DNA of 34,993 nt, from positions 1 through 34,993 of the forward strand of contig RPQH01000046.1 of assembly GCA_003820375.1 (NCBI GenBank). Reading direction: 5' to 3'. Shown here one piece after another: positions 1-8,038 of the stretch. A model generated the notes under the pieces. It saw only the letters and a program-made list of their open reading frames with translations. It was not told the origin of the DNA and ran no database searches. Each line of letters starts with the position of its first letter. Position 1 is the stretch's first letter. The DNA is from Ignavibacteriota bacterium. Its GTDB lineage: Bacteria > Bacteroidota > Ignavibacteria > Tepidaquicellales > OLB5. The position numbers were made by a program, and so were the translations under genes.

Positions 1-147
1 AATTTGGGAAAGAGGGGTGAGGATATAATTTGGGAAAGAGGGGTGAGGATATAATTTGGGAAAGAGGGGTGAGGATATAATTTGGGAAAGAGGGGTGAGG
101 ATATAATTTGGGAAAGAGGGGTGAGGATATAATTTGGGAAAGAGGGA
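1..147. repeat. 26-bp minisatellite, five full copies plus a partial
   Basis: Five perfect head-to-tail copies of a 26-bp unit begin at 1, 27, 53, 79 and 105, and a diverged partial sixth copy starts at 131. The unit core reads GAAAGAGGGGTGAGGATAT. The array runs off the left window edge, so its true copy number is unknown. The GGGGTGAGG core resembles the ends of the palindromic element at 18191-18371. No gene is visible in 1-395; an open frame across it is only a by-product of the repeat. Confidence 0.95.
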
Positions 148-154
148 TATGGAT

Positions 155-280
155 ACTCTCCGAACTCTCCGAACTCTCAGAACTCTCAGAACTCTCCAAC
201 TCCCAACTCTCCAACTCCCAACTCTCCAACTCCCAACTCTCCAACTCCCAACTCTCCAACTCCCAACTCTCAAACTTCCC
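155..280. repeat. 9-bp and 15-bp tandem arrays (ACTCTCC family)
   Basis: Four 9-bp units (ACTCTCCGA or ACTCTCAGA) at 155-190 are followed by five identical 15-bp units (ACTCTCCAACTCCCA) at 191-265 and a decaying copy. The same family recurs at 16801-16850 (15-bp form) and 17595-17699 (9-bp form), each time in a spacer. The 115 bases from 281 to 395 are AT-rich and lead into the ABC binding-protein gene with no clear Shine-Dalgarno sequence. Confidence 0.93.
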
Positions 281-395
281 AGACTCTTTGAACTATTTCT
301 TTCCAATTGATTATCTTCAAAAAATTGAATATTATTATAAGTTAAATTGTTACCTTTTTCAGCATTTAAATCCTTATAATATATAATATTTAATT

Positions 396-1535
396 ATGAA
401 AAAAATATTTTTTCCTCTTATTGCTATCATTGTTATTGCCTGCTTTTTACTTCCGGGATGCAAAGCACAAAATAAAGACGAGATAGTAATTGGCGAGTAC
501 GGTTCACTTACCGGCTCAGAAGCTACTTTTGGAATTTCTTCAACCAACGGATTAAAATTGGCTGTTGAAGAAGTAAACAATTCCGGTGGATTACTTGGCA
601 AAAAGATAAATCTTATAACATACGATGACCGCGGGCTGCCTTCAGAAGCGGCAATTGTTGTGCAGAAGCTTATCAATAAAGATAATGTTTCGGCAATAAT
701 CGGTGAAGTAGCATCATCACGCAGTAAATCGGGAGCACAGATTTGCCAGTCAAGCAAAATACCGATGATAACGCCTGCATCAACCAATCCTGAAGTAACG
801 GCAATCGGAGATTATATTTTCCGCGTGTGTTTTATTGATCCCTTCCAGGCATCGGTAATGACCAAGTTTGCAATCAACTCGCTTAAGATAAAGCGTGTTG
901 CAGTATTACAGGATGTTAAAAATGCATACAGCACAGGTTTAGCAGATTTCTTTGTTTCACAGTTCAAGGCAGCGGGCGGTGAGATAATAGAAGTGCAGTC
1001 ATACTCAAGCGGTGATAAGGATTTTAAAGCACAGTTAACTGCAATAAAATCAAAGAATCCTGAAGGTGTGTTTATCCCCGGTTATTATACTGATGTCGGT
1101 TTAATTGCAATCCAGGCAAGGGAGATAGGAATTACAGCACCCCTGTTCGGAAGCGATGGATGGGAATCGGAAAAGCTGACCGAAGGGACAGCAAAAGATG
1201 CATTAGAGGGATGTTTCTTTTCAACACATGTATCAACAGAAGACCCTTCACCACAAGTACAAAGCTTTATTCAGAAGTATAAAGCAAAATACAACATTAT
1301 GCCCGATGCAATGAGCTTTTTAGCCTATGATGCGGGTTTGATAATGTTTGATGCCATAAAGAGGGCTAATTCAACTGATGCCGATAAAATAAAAGCCGAG
1401 CTTTCAAAGACAAAAGATTTTAGCGGAGTTACCGGAAAAATCAGTATCAATGAACAGCGGAATGCCATTAAACCGGCAGTCATCCTTGAAATCAAAGGCG
1501 GAAAATTTAAATATAAGGAAACGGTAAATCCATAA
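396..1535 (+). CDS. ABC transporter substrate-binding lipoprotein, branched-chain amino acid (LivK) type
   Basis: A 379-residue extracytoplasmic solute-binding protein of the Peripla_BP_6 / Leu-Ile-Val-binding fold. The N-terminus is a lipoprotein signal: KK charges, a hydrophobic stretch, then LLPGC with the lipidated Cys at residue 22, so the protein is membrane-tethered on the outer face of the inner membrane. The mature part opens with IVIGEYGSLTGSEATFG, the typical first strand and ligand loop, and contains the family's SRSKSGAQICQ and PMITPASTNPEVT segments. It should capture a small polar ligand, classically a branched-chain amino acid, and deliver it to the permease encoded at 2051. 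Specificity cannot be read from sequence. An S23 insertion unit separates it from that permease. The stop codon is followed within four bases by a 7-bp repeat array. Confidence 0.92.
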   Translation: MKKIFFPLIAIIVIACFLLPGCKAQNKDEIVIGEYGSLTGSEATFGISSTNGLKLAVEEVNNSGGLLGKKINLITYDDRGLPSEAAIVVQKLINKDNVSAIIGEVASSRSKSGAQICQSSKIPMITPASTNPEVTAIGDYIFRVCFIDPFQASVMTKFAINSLKIKRVAVLQDVKNAYSTGLADFFVSQFKAAGGEIIEVQSYSSGDKDFKAQLTAIKSKNPEGVFIPGYYTDVGLIAIQAREIGITAPLFGSDGWESEKLTEGTAKDALEGCFFSTHVSTEDPSPQVQSFIQKYKAKYNIMPDAMSFLAYDAGLIMFDAIKRANSTDADKIKAELSKTKDFSGVTGKISINEQRNAIKPAVILEIKGGKFKYKETVNP

Positions 1536-1538
1536 CAC

Positions 1539-1566
1539 AATTGTGAATTGTGAATTGTGAATTGTG
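1539..1566. repeat. heptamer array (AATTGTG)x4, left arm
   Basis: Four perfect copies of the 7-mer AATTGTG begin four bases after the binding-protein stop. The array at 2018-2045 is its reverse complement with a single mismatch, so the two form 28-bp inverted ends around the S23 gene. Confidence 0.95.
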
Positions 1567-1626
1567 AACCGAATTTTTAAGTTACGGTTTACTAAATAAT
1601 TTTTTTAAAAATTTAATATTTTTAAT

Positions 1627-1986
1627 ATGAGTTTCAGTGAAGAATTAAGAACCAAGACAAAAAAATTAGCTTTAAGAGTAATAAAGCTATTCCAATCTTT
1701 ACCGAAAACTGATGAAGCAAAAATGATTGGTGTTCAATTATTTCGATCAGCAACTTCTACTGCTGCAAATTACCGGGCAGCTTGCCGGGAGCGCTCTACC
1801 GCAGAATTTACATCTAAACTGTCAATTGTAGTTGAAGAAGCTGATGAAACTGTTTTTTGGCTAGAGTTACTCGCAGAATCAAAAATTGTTGAAGAAATTA
1901 AACTTCAATGTCTAATGAATGAGTATTTGGGAATAACAAAAATATTATCACATGCAAGAAAAACGATAAAAAAAGGTAAAAAATAA
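1627..1986 (+). CDS. S23 four-helix-bundle protein (23S rRNA intervening-sequence protein family)
   Basis: A 119-residue, all-helical protein of the S23 / 'four helix bundle' family. Recognisable features are the LRTKTKKLALRVIKLFQSLP first helix, the LFRSATSTAANYRAAC motif and the VVEEADETVFWLELL third helix; the length is usual for the family. Known members occur inside 23S rRNA intervening sequences or as free-standing genes and form pentamers; their molecular role is unsettled. This copy interrupts an ABC-transporter gene pair and is flanked by inverted 7-bp repeat arrays. The ATG is preceded by A/T-rich sequence with no Shine-Dalgarno. It may be co-transcribed with the transporter genes, since nothing looks like a terminator apart from the inverted arrays themselves. 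Confidence 0.88.
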   Translation: MSFSEELRTKTKKLALRVIKLFQSLPKTDEAKMIGVQLFRSATSTAANYRAACRERSTAEFTSKLSIVVEEADETVFWLELLAESKIVEEIKLQCLMNEYLGITKILSHARKTIKKGKK

Positions 1987-2017
1987 ATTACTTAATTACA
2001 CATTTTAAAAACAAATT

Positions 2018-2045
2018 CACAATTCACAACTCACAATTCACAATT
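2018..2045. repeat. heptamer array (CACAATT)x4, right arm
   Basis: Four 7-bp units, three CACAATT and one CACAACT. It is the reverse complement of the array at 1539-1566 and ends five bases before the permease start codon. Confidence 0.95.
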
Positions 2046-2050
2046 AATTT

Positions 2051-2962
2051 ATGACTGAGTTTATTCAACAATTGTTCAACGGGTTATCACTTGGAAGCAT
2101 TTATGCTCTGATTGCACTTGGATATACTATGATATACGGAATCCTCCGGTTCATCAATTTTGCCCACGGAGATGTATTTATGATTGGTGCTTTCTCGGGT
2201 TATTACCTTGCTATACTTTTTGGCTTCAGCACTTCATCTACCGATATATCCCTGTTATATGGATTAGCAATCCTTTTACTTTCAATGTTTATATGTGCTG
2301 TGCTGGGATTTACAATAGAAAAGCTTGCATATAAACCTCTGCGTTCATCACCTAAGCTTACAATATTAATTACTGCTATTGGTGTCTCATTATTTTTGGA
2401 ATACACCGGGCAGCTTGTATTTGGCGCAGACCCTAAATCATTTCCGACATTGATAGAAAACAAACCTGTAATACAAGCCGGCGGGGCAGTGATATTTTCC
2501 AATCCGCTTGTTGTGCTTATTACTGCAATTGTGCTTATGGTAATATTGAGATTAATTGTAATGAAAACAAAGATTGGTACAGCTATGAGGGCAGTATCAT
2601 TTAATATGACTGCCGCAAGCTTAATGGGAATAAACATAAACAAGATTATCAGCTTTACATTTATAGTAGGTTCATCACTTGCTGCTGCTGCCGGAATATT
2701 GTTCGGTTTAAATTATCCGAAGATAGACCCGCTTATCGGAATATTATACGGTCTGAAGGCATTTGTTGCCGCAGTACTTGGCGGTATTGGGAATATTGCA
2801 GGTGCAGCACTTGGAGGTATGATAATCGGATTGGTTGAAACTTTTGTCTCAGGTTATATCTCATCTACATACCGTGACGCAATTGCTTTCGGAATTTTAA
2901 TCATCATATTATTATTTAAACCCACAGGATTGCTTGGAAAGAAAGAAATAGAAAAAGTTTAG
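2051..2962 (+). CDS. livH: branched-chain amino-acid type ABC permease (LivH family)
   Basis: A 303-residue polytopic inner-membrane permease of the LivH/BPD_transp_2 family. The opening, FIQQLFNGLSLGSIYALIALGYTMIYGILRFINFAHGD, is diagnostic (a start of 'NGL..GSIYALIALG' followed by 'NFAHGD'). Further hydrophobic segments follow, and the cytoplasmic coupling region near residues 175-200 (KIGTAMRAVSFNMTAASLMGIN) should contact an ATPase. The C-terminus GLLGKKEIEKV is also typical. Normally LivM, LivG and LivF follow; here the next gene is a metallophosphoesterase, so the second permease and ATPases must be encoded elsewhere or be absent. There is no Shine-Dalgarno; the ATG follows the S23 unit directly. 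Three bases after the stop a new 7-bp repeat array begins. Confidence 0.92.
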   Translation: MTEFIQQLFNGLSLGSIYALIALGYTMIYGILRFINFAHGDVFMIGAFSGYYLAILFGFSTSSTDISLLYGLAILLLSMFICAVLGFTIEKLAYKPLRSSPKLTILITAIGVSLFLEYTGQLVFGADPKSFPTLIENKPVIQAGGAVIFSNPLVVLITAIVLMVILRLIVMKTKIGTAMRAVSFNMTAASLMGININKIISFTFIVGSSLAAAAGILFGLNYPKIDPLIGILYGLKAFVAAVLGGIGNIAGAALGGMIIGLVETFVSGYISSTYRDAIAFGILIIILLFKPTGLLGKKEIEKV

Positions 2963-2965
2963 CCA

Positions 2966-3090
2966 ATGACGAATGACGAATGACAAATGACGAATTAGGT
3001 TGGAAGGTTGAAAGGTTGGAAGGGTGAGATTAACTTATAACATCTAACTTCTGAATAATTTGAACAATCTGATAAATTTGATAATTTGAT
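2966..3090. repeat. heptamer, octamer and A/T-rich repeats between livH and phosphoesterase
   Basis: Starting three bases after the livH stop are four 7-bp units (ATGACGA, ATGACGA, ATGACAA, ATGACGA; 2966-2993), then four 8-bp units of the AGGTTGGA type (2997-3028), then degenerate AATTTGAT-like units to the TTG start of the next gene. Three repeat families are stacked in 125 bp. Confidence 0.88.
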
Positions 3091-4272
3091 TTGGCTGATA
3101 ATAATAATAAGAAATCCAGAAGACGAAGCTTCATAACATTTTTCACAATAATATTTACCACATACGGGCTGGTAAATTTTTATATTTTCCTGCGCGGATG
3201 GCAGGCACTTGCACAATATACCCAATACAAAATTTATTATGTAATCCTATTTCTTTTATTATCACTCTCTTATATTGCTGGAAGATTCCTCGAGCGGAGG
3301 TCAGAGAGCTTTTTTAATACTATTATAATATGGATAGGCTCTTTGTATCTTGCGGCTATGGTGTATTTCCTTCTCATCTTAATTGTAATAGATATATTCA
3401 AATTAATTTATTTCCTCATCCCGGATTTCCACTTAGCTTTATTCGATAACCCGGAATATAATATTATTTCGTTCATCACTGTCGTTTCTATTGTTACGAT
3501 TGCAACAGCAATAGGATTTATCAATGCAGTTCATCCGCGTATAAAAAGAATAACTATTCCAATCAATAAAAAAGCAGGTAAGTATAAAGAGCTTAAGCTT
3601 GCTTTGGTAACGGATATTCATTTAGGTACAATAATCAGCCATGCAAGATTGAGGCGTATTGTTCGTAAGATTAATACAATAGATGCCGATATAGTACTGC
3701 TTGCAGGAGATGTTGTTGATGAAGATATTAAGCCGGTTATAAAATATAATCTCGGTGAAATTCTCAAGCTGATAAAATCAAAGCTTGGTGTTTATGCAAT
3801 AACGGGCAATCATGAGTATATCGGGGGAGTAGAGCCGGCTGTGAAATACCTTGTAGCTCATGATATAATTGAACTGAGAGACCAGATTGTAAACCTCGAT
3901 GACAGCTTTTACATTGTTGGCAGGGAAGACAGGAGTGCAAGGGGATTCGGCGGTAAACAAAGAAAGCCCCTGAATGAGTTAATGGGAAATATTGACAGGA
4001 ACTGCCCTATAATTTTAATGGACCACCAGCCGGGAAAGCTTCATGAAGCACAGGATAACGGCGTTGACCTGCAGGTTTCAGGGCATACACACCACGGGCA
4101 GTTGTTCCCGTTCAATTTTATTACAAAAAAGATTTACGAGCTGAGCTACGGGTATAAAAAAATTGGAAATACCCATTATTACGTATCATGCGGAGTTGGT
4201 ACATGGGGACCGCCCGTAAGAACCAGCAGCAGACCGGAGATTGTGGAGATAAAGATGAGGTTTGAAGATTGA
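3091..4272 (+). CDS. membrane-anchored calcineurin-like metallophosphoesterase
   Basis: A 393-residue protein with an N-terminal membrane domain (about four hydrophobic segments, residues 13-35, 44-63, 75-108, 118-148) and a C-terminal metallophosphoesterase domain from about residue 168. The dinuclear metal site is complete: D175 and H177 (VTDIHLG), D207 (LLAGDVVD), N240-H241 (GNHEY), H312 (MDHQP) and H332/H334 (GHTHHGQ). This architecture matches the YkuE/YaeI-like group, some of which cleave UDP-diacylglucosamine or cell-wall intermediates; the substrate here is unknown. The start is TTG with no Shine-Dalgarno, chosen because the first membrane segment follows immediately and no ATG lies nearby. 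The stop lies inside an 8-bp repeat run. Confidence 0.9.
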   Translation: MADNNNKKSRRRSFITFFTIIFTTYGLVNFYIFLRGWQALAQYTQYKIYYVILFLLLSLSYIAGRFLERRSESFFNTIIIWIGSLYLAAMVYFLLILIVIDIFKLIYFLIPDFHLALFDNPEYNIISFITVVSIVTIATAIGFINAVHPRIKRITIPINKKAGKYKELKLALVTDIHLGTIISHARLRRIVRKINTIDADIVLLAGDVVDEDIKPVIKYNLGEILKLIKSKLGVYAITGNHEYIGGVEPAVKYLVAHDIIELRDQIVNLDDSFYIVGREDRSARGFGGKQRKPLNELMGNIDRNCPIILMDHQPGKLHEAQDNGVDLQVSGHTHHGQLFPFNFITKKIYELSYGYKKIGNTHYYVSCGVGTWGPPVRTSSRPEIVEIKMRFED

Positions 4273-4702
4273 AAGGTTGGAAGGTTGCGTTGCTTTTAAT
4301 TGCGAGCTCAGACTAGGTTTGTAAAGTTTATAAAGTTTGTAAGGTTTATAAAGTAGAAGATGAAGTTTAATTAACGGAAAGCGAAGCAATCCCATAAATG
4401 ATACGGAGGATTTTGTAGGAAACCAGGTTGTAAGGTTGAAAGGTTGGAAGGTTTGAAGGTTATAAAGCTAAGGGCAGTGTCAGGTCTGTCATCTCCTTCC
4501 CAAGTTGTACTTGGGAAGGGAATTGAATTGTAAGCTTAGCTTACTCCTTCATATAATAGAAATCAGAAAATTGAAATACAATTTCAAACCCAGGTTCCTT
4601 CCCTACTGTTTCACAGCACAGGCAAGTAGAACTTGGGAAGAAGTGAAATTAACCGTACGATATTGTTTTGTTAATCGAAAAAGAAAAGTTTAATAATATC
4701 TT
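4261..4702. repeat. spacer of 8-9 bp tandem repeats
   Basis: No credible gene lies between 4272 and 4703. The region holds GGTTGGAA-type 8-mers at the phosphoesterase stop (4265-4288), four 9-mers alternating GTTTGTAAA and GTTTATAAA (about 4317-4352), more GGTTGAAA-type 8-mers (4428-4462), and a perfect palindrome at 4495-4519. A half copy of that palindrome (AACTTGGGAAG) lies near 4629-4640. Short open frames here are not convincing. Confidence 0.8.
4495..4519. repeat. palindrome, 11-bp stem with TGT loop
   Basis: Arms CCTTCCCAAGT (4495-4505) and ACTTGGGAAGG (4509-4519) flank a TGT loop. The same core with a 12-bp stem recurs at 17560-17586, also in a repeat-rich spacer next to heptamer or nonamer arrays. 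This looks like a dispersed REP-like palindrome. Confidence 0.88.
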
Positions 4703-5911
4703 TCATTTCACACAGGCAATTTTGAAACCCCTTTTGGGTGATATAAGCATTTTACCCATAGGCATTAATGCAGGACGTGGAAGTAAGCCGCTTAAAACTG
4801 AAATACTTGCAGACCACCTTAATTCTCCCTTATTGTTTATTGAATTAGCAACAAATCGCCCATTCCAATCTTCACCAATGCAGTAAAGGTTGTCTTCATC
4901 GTCGATTATAGGATCCCCTCCCGTTAAAGTGCTGTCTTTATATTCCCAAATTAAATTCCCTGACGTATCAAAAGCCCTTGCGTAATCGCTGCTAACTATA
5001 TAAATTAAATTTTTACTGGTTATAGCCGGGACCATTTGTCTACAATATGTTATAGCAGACCATCTAAACACTCCATCTTTTGTTAAAGAGAATAAATCAT
5101 TTTCGTTTGCATTTTGCCTATAGTTTTCAAAGTATAAATTTCCATAACCATCAATAACAACACCTTCAGTAATAAAATCCTGTGAATTTGGCAGGTAATT
5201 CCAAAATACATTACCATTTTTATCAAGCTTTGTTATACTTCTTCCGCCAACATATAAATTATTATCTTTATCAATTGCAAAATGGTATGTTGTATAGCTG
5301 TTAAATTGAACTGTACTTTTCCACTTAATTGTGCCATCCGGATTTATTGCGCACACCGCATTATTTATTGAAGTATAAATAGTTCCATCACTTCCAACTG
5401 CCGGCTTACACATTGCACCTCCCGGGTCTATAGCCCATATACGGTTGCCTGATGAATCATAACAGCAAAATTCGGCATTATTATGAAAATATATTTTACT
5501 CTCATCGGAGTTCAATGATATACTTGCAAAGTTATGAACTCCATATACATTTACAGCCCAAATTACACTTCCTTCGTGTCTGAATTTGTATATCTTCATT
5601 TGGTTGTCATTCTGTGAGTAAAAATAAATATTGCTTTTTGAATCTACACAAAACTCTGCGCCATCAGAATAACTGCCTGAGGGGAACTCATAATACCAAT
5701 CTACTTGTCCAAGATTAACAGGATTGCATTTTACCTTTGGTGCATATGGATTGCCTGTGTTTTGTGCATTGTAACCTGCCTGCGGCCAGATAGGTGAGTA
5801 ATCCGGTTCAGGAAGTATTACACTAACCGTATCATCTTTGCATGATGAAAAAAATATTATGAAAATAATTGAACTGGTATAAAAGAAAAATATCTTTACT
5901 TTGTTTAACAT
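4703..5911 (-). CDS. PQQ-like beta-propeller lipoprotein
   Basis: A 402-residue protein with a lipoprotein-type signal ending FFSSC (Cys24), followed by repeated blade motifs such as GSVIWAVNVYG, GNRIWAIDPGG, DGTIKWKS, NGNVFWNYLP, DGVFRWSAI, GNLIWEYKD and GELRWSAS. This is the PQQ-binding-like / WD40-like quinoprotein propeller pattern (about seven or eight blades). A Y/W-containing D-x-x-G-N/T-I-x-W signature recurs, but no dehydrogenase active-site residues are evident, so it is more likely a structural or binding propeller of the cell envelope. It is a single gene on the minus strand, and the ATG at 5911 has no Shine-Dalgarno. The C-terminus ends abruptly after the last blade; there is no T9SS sorting domain, which fits membrane anchoring by lipid instead. 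Confidence 0.8.
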   Translation of the reverse strand: MLNKVKIFFFYTSSIIFIIFFSSCKDDTVSVILPEPDYSPIWPQAGYNAQNTGNPYAPKVKCNPVNLGQVDWYYEFPSGSYSDGAEFCVDSKSNIYFYSQNDNQMKIYKFRHEGSVIWAVNVYGVHNFASISLNSDESKIYFHNNAEFCCYDSSGNRIWAIDPGGAMCKPAVGSDGTIYTSINNAVCAINPDGTIKWKSTVQFNSYTTYHFAIDKDNNLYVGGRSITKLDKNGNVFWNYLPNSQDFITEGVVIDGYGNLYFENYRQNANENDLFSLTKDGVFRWSAITYCRQMVPAITSKNLIYIVSSDYARAFDTSGNLIWEYKDSTLTGGDPIIDDEDNLYCIGEDWNGRFVANSINNKGELRWSASISVLSGLLPRPALMPMGKMLISPKRGFKIACVK

Positions 5912-6124
5912 GGCTTTATAATAATCTTATTCAAATATACAATAATTATGTATTGCCAAGCAAAGACAAATTATTGAGTTTGCGGTATGGAATTGTTAGT
6001 ATAAAAAATACTGTAAATCGAAAAATTGGCAGTTAATAATCAGAATCGCAGTATTTTATCAAAAAACCTCAGGACAAGAATAGTTGGTTTGTGGATTGTA
6101 TATTGATAAATAAAATGATTCTGT

Positions 6125-6153
6125 ACTGCTCTGAAAGAATTTTTCAAAGCAGT
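6125..6153 (-). terminator. hairpin downstream of the T9SS gene
   Basis: Arms ACTGCT-c-TGAAA and TTTCA-a-AGCAGT pair over 11 bp with one mismatch and a 5-base loop, 32 bases past the stop of the minus-strand gene ending at 6185. There is no long U tract, so termination is only likely. Confidence 0.5.
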
Positions 6154-6184
6154 ATTACAGTAATAGTTCTTTTATCTTTATAAA

Positions 6185-7666
6185 TTATTTAATCAATATC
6201 ATTTTCTTTGTTTCAGAAAATGATTCTGTTGTTAAAGTATAAAAATACACACCGCTTGGGTAATCACTTGCATTCCATTCCACTTCATATGTGCTGGGCT
6301 TCAATTGCTCATTAACGAGGGTGGTAATTTCTCTTCCAATCACATCGAAAACTGTAATCTTCACGTTTGACATTTCACGTTTTACATTTGACGCTACTGA
6401 AAACTTTATCTTCGTTGATGGATTGAAGGGATTAGGATAGTTATCATACAGCTTAAAATCGTGAACTGTTTCATTGGAAGAAACAATACCTACGGAAGTT
6501 ACAAATCCGCGTTTCATGAAAATATCGGATACCACATCACCACCTCTTGAACCCGCAGGGTCAAATGCAATTGCAACCTGCCCGTTGCCTCTTGCAGCAA
6601 CCGATGATGAACCCCTTGTGCTATAACTTGCAGTACTGTCTTCAAAAACCAGTATGGGATTGCTATAGGTTGTGCCGCTGCCGTAAACAAGGAAAAATCC
6701 TTTTGGTGCAGATGATAAACTATTCTGGAAAGTTACATATAATGTTCCGTTGTCGTCTGTATCTATTGCACGCCAGTAAGCCGGATTTCCAAGCCCTGCG
6801 GCAGTAATGGGGAAAGGAGTTGAAAACGAGCCGCCCGGTGACTTATGTATTTCGTAAATCCTTTTATCATTAGCATTCCTGTAAATTATATGAACAACAT
6901 TGTTGTTATCAATTGTCATTTCAGGATAATCGACGTATGTAGTTACTCCTGAAGGCATTTCAGTCAATGTTCCGCTTTCATTTGTAAAATATTTTATCGC
7001 ACTGTTTGTGCCGGCATTTGTACAATATGCAATATGAAGTTTATTAAACCCGTCAACAGCTGTTTCAATATCATTCTCGCTTCCGGCTTCTCCGGGTCCT
7101 AATAAAACTTCGGGTCCCAACTGACCGGTAATGAAATTATATCTTCTGTAGTATGCATTATCCTGTCCGGTTACGAATGTATAATAAACAAAATGCACAA
7201 GACTGTCTCCTTTTCCTACTGCCATGTAAGGAGTTGCTTTGTTTAATCCACCTGTTGTAATCCAAACGGTATCACCAAAAGGATTTGAAGTATTTCGATT
7301 GCTTGCATAAATAAGCTGGAAATTATTAGAAGCATCTCTTCTTTCCCAGCCAAGGTGAATATAACCCTGCAAATCAAATCCAAACGTTATATAATTGTCA
7401 TCAACGGAGTTATTTGTTACCTGAGTTGCAGCAAAGATACCGGATTTATTTGTCCTGTAAAATATTTCCCTTGTATTGCTCTGGACATCATACTGTCTTG
7501 TATTTACTATATGAATAAAACCGCTGTTATCATATTTGACCATGCTGCGGTAATTGAAGTATGTATCTTTTACAATTGTATCTATAGGGTAATTGAAATA
7601 TGGTGTTTGTGAATATGAATTATAAATACATAACAGAAAGATGAAGAGAGTGCAGATAGTTTTCAT
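6185..7666 (-). CDS. T9SS-exported protein with type A sorting domain
   Basis: A 493-residue secreted protein. The start is taken as the ATG at 7666 rather than a TTG at 7687 because GGAG lies seven bases upstream and the signal peptide MKTICTLFIFLLCIYNSYSQ begins there. The middle (about residues 25-390) consists of repeated beta segments such as GDSLVHFVYYTF, FNKLHIAYCTNAG, NNVVHIIYRNAND and NGTLYVTFQNS, resembling a BNR/sialidase-like propeller without visible catalytic residues. The last 90 residues are a T9SS type A sorting domain (NYPNPFNPSTKIKFSV, then GVYFYTLTTESFSETKKMILIK), so the protein should cross the outer membrane and be released or anchored. Inside that domain a SNVKREM-SNVKITV duplication is encoded by a 7-bp repeat run (6361-6392). 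Confidence 0.85.
   Translation of the reverse strand: MKTICTLFIFLLCIYNSYSQTPYFNYPIDTIVKDTYFNYRSMVKYDNSGFIHIVNTRQYDVQSNTREIFYRTNKSGIFAATQVTNNSVDDNYITFGFDLQGYIHLGWERRDASNNFQLIYASNRNTSNPFGDTVWITTGGLNKATPYMAVGKGDSLVHFVYYTFVTGQDNAYYRRYNFITGQLGPEVLLGPGEAGSENDIETAVDGFNKLHIAYCTNAGTNSAIKYFTNESGTLTEMPSGVTTYVDYPEMTIDNNNVVHIIYRNANDKRIYEIHKSPGGSFSTPFPITAAGLGNPAYWRAIDTDDNGTLYVTFQNSLSSAPKGFFLVYGSGTTYSNPILVFEDSTASYSTRGSSSVAARGNGQVAIAFDPAGSRGGDVVSDIFMKRGFVTSVGIVSSNETVHDFKLYDNYPNPFNPSTKIKFSVASNVKREMSNVKITVFDVIGREITTLVNEQLKPSTYEVEWNASDYPSGVYFYTLTTESFSETKKMILIK
6361..6392 (-). repeat. heptamer run inside the T9SS sorting domain
   Basis: On the coding strand the units read AAATGTA, AAACGTG, AAATGTC, AAACGTG. The same family lies after dnaK (21688-21722: AAACGTC, AAAAGTG, AAATGTC). 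Here it is inside a coding region, and three units (21 bp) equal the seven-residue duplication SNVKREM, so the reading frame stays open. Confidence 0.8.
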
Positions 7667-7916
7667 TTTAAATCTCCGTTTGCTCAAACAATTGAATTAC
7701 GAAATTCGTAAAACATATACAAAGTTAAGGGAAGATAAAAATAAAATCCGTACAAATAAAATGGGATTAAGTTTGTAAAGGATTGGTGTGCAGGAAAGAT
7801 ATTATGCTGTAATTGAAAAATAATAAAAAACAAGAAGTGAGATATTTAATATTATAGACCAATGTCAAACACGGTAAAACCAATACAACTTTTATACCAA
7901 TTCTAAGCGGTGATGT

Positions 7917-7933
7917 TTTGACAAAATGTCAAA
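7917..7933. promoter_or_regulatory. TTTGACA-AAA-TGTCAAA operator-like palindrome
   Basis: Perfect 7-bp arms with a 3-bp spacer. The core TTGACAAAATGTCAA is identical to 18486-18500. An additional half site ATGTCAAAC lies at 7862-7870. No good sigma-54 or other promoter was found next to it on either strand, so its target is unclear. Confidence 0.5.
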
Positions 7934-8038
7934 CTAATCTCTTTATATGTTTTATTACCATTTTTACTTCTTTAAGTTATCAAGTTGAGTAAATAACATA
8001 ATTTTTTGATATAAAAATGTCCGGAAAAGTATTTTTTT

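Larger units (their letters stand above)
1536..2045. mobile_element. putative S23 insertion unit bounded by inverted heptamer arrays
   Basis: This 510-bp segment begins right after the stop of the binding-protein gene and ends five bases before the permease ATG. It carries one ORF (S23 family) and ends in 28-bp inverted arrays of the 7-mer AATTGTG. S23 proteins are known from intervening sequences in bacterial 23S rRNA genes, whose ends pair into a stem. The layout here is the same but in an intergenic site. Mobility is inference: no transposase and no target duplication are visible. Confidence 0.5.

Noticed and set aside
108..386. 92-codon frame encoding LSELSELS and NSQLSNSQLS repeats
   Set aside because: The frame is open only because the 9- and 15-bp units are multiples of three; it spans two unrelated arrays and has no ribosome site.
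4505..4693. 62-codon frame after the phosphoesterase
   Set aside because: It starts inside the palindrome and shows no protein-like composition or start signal.
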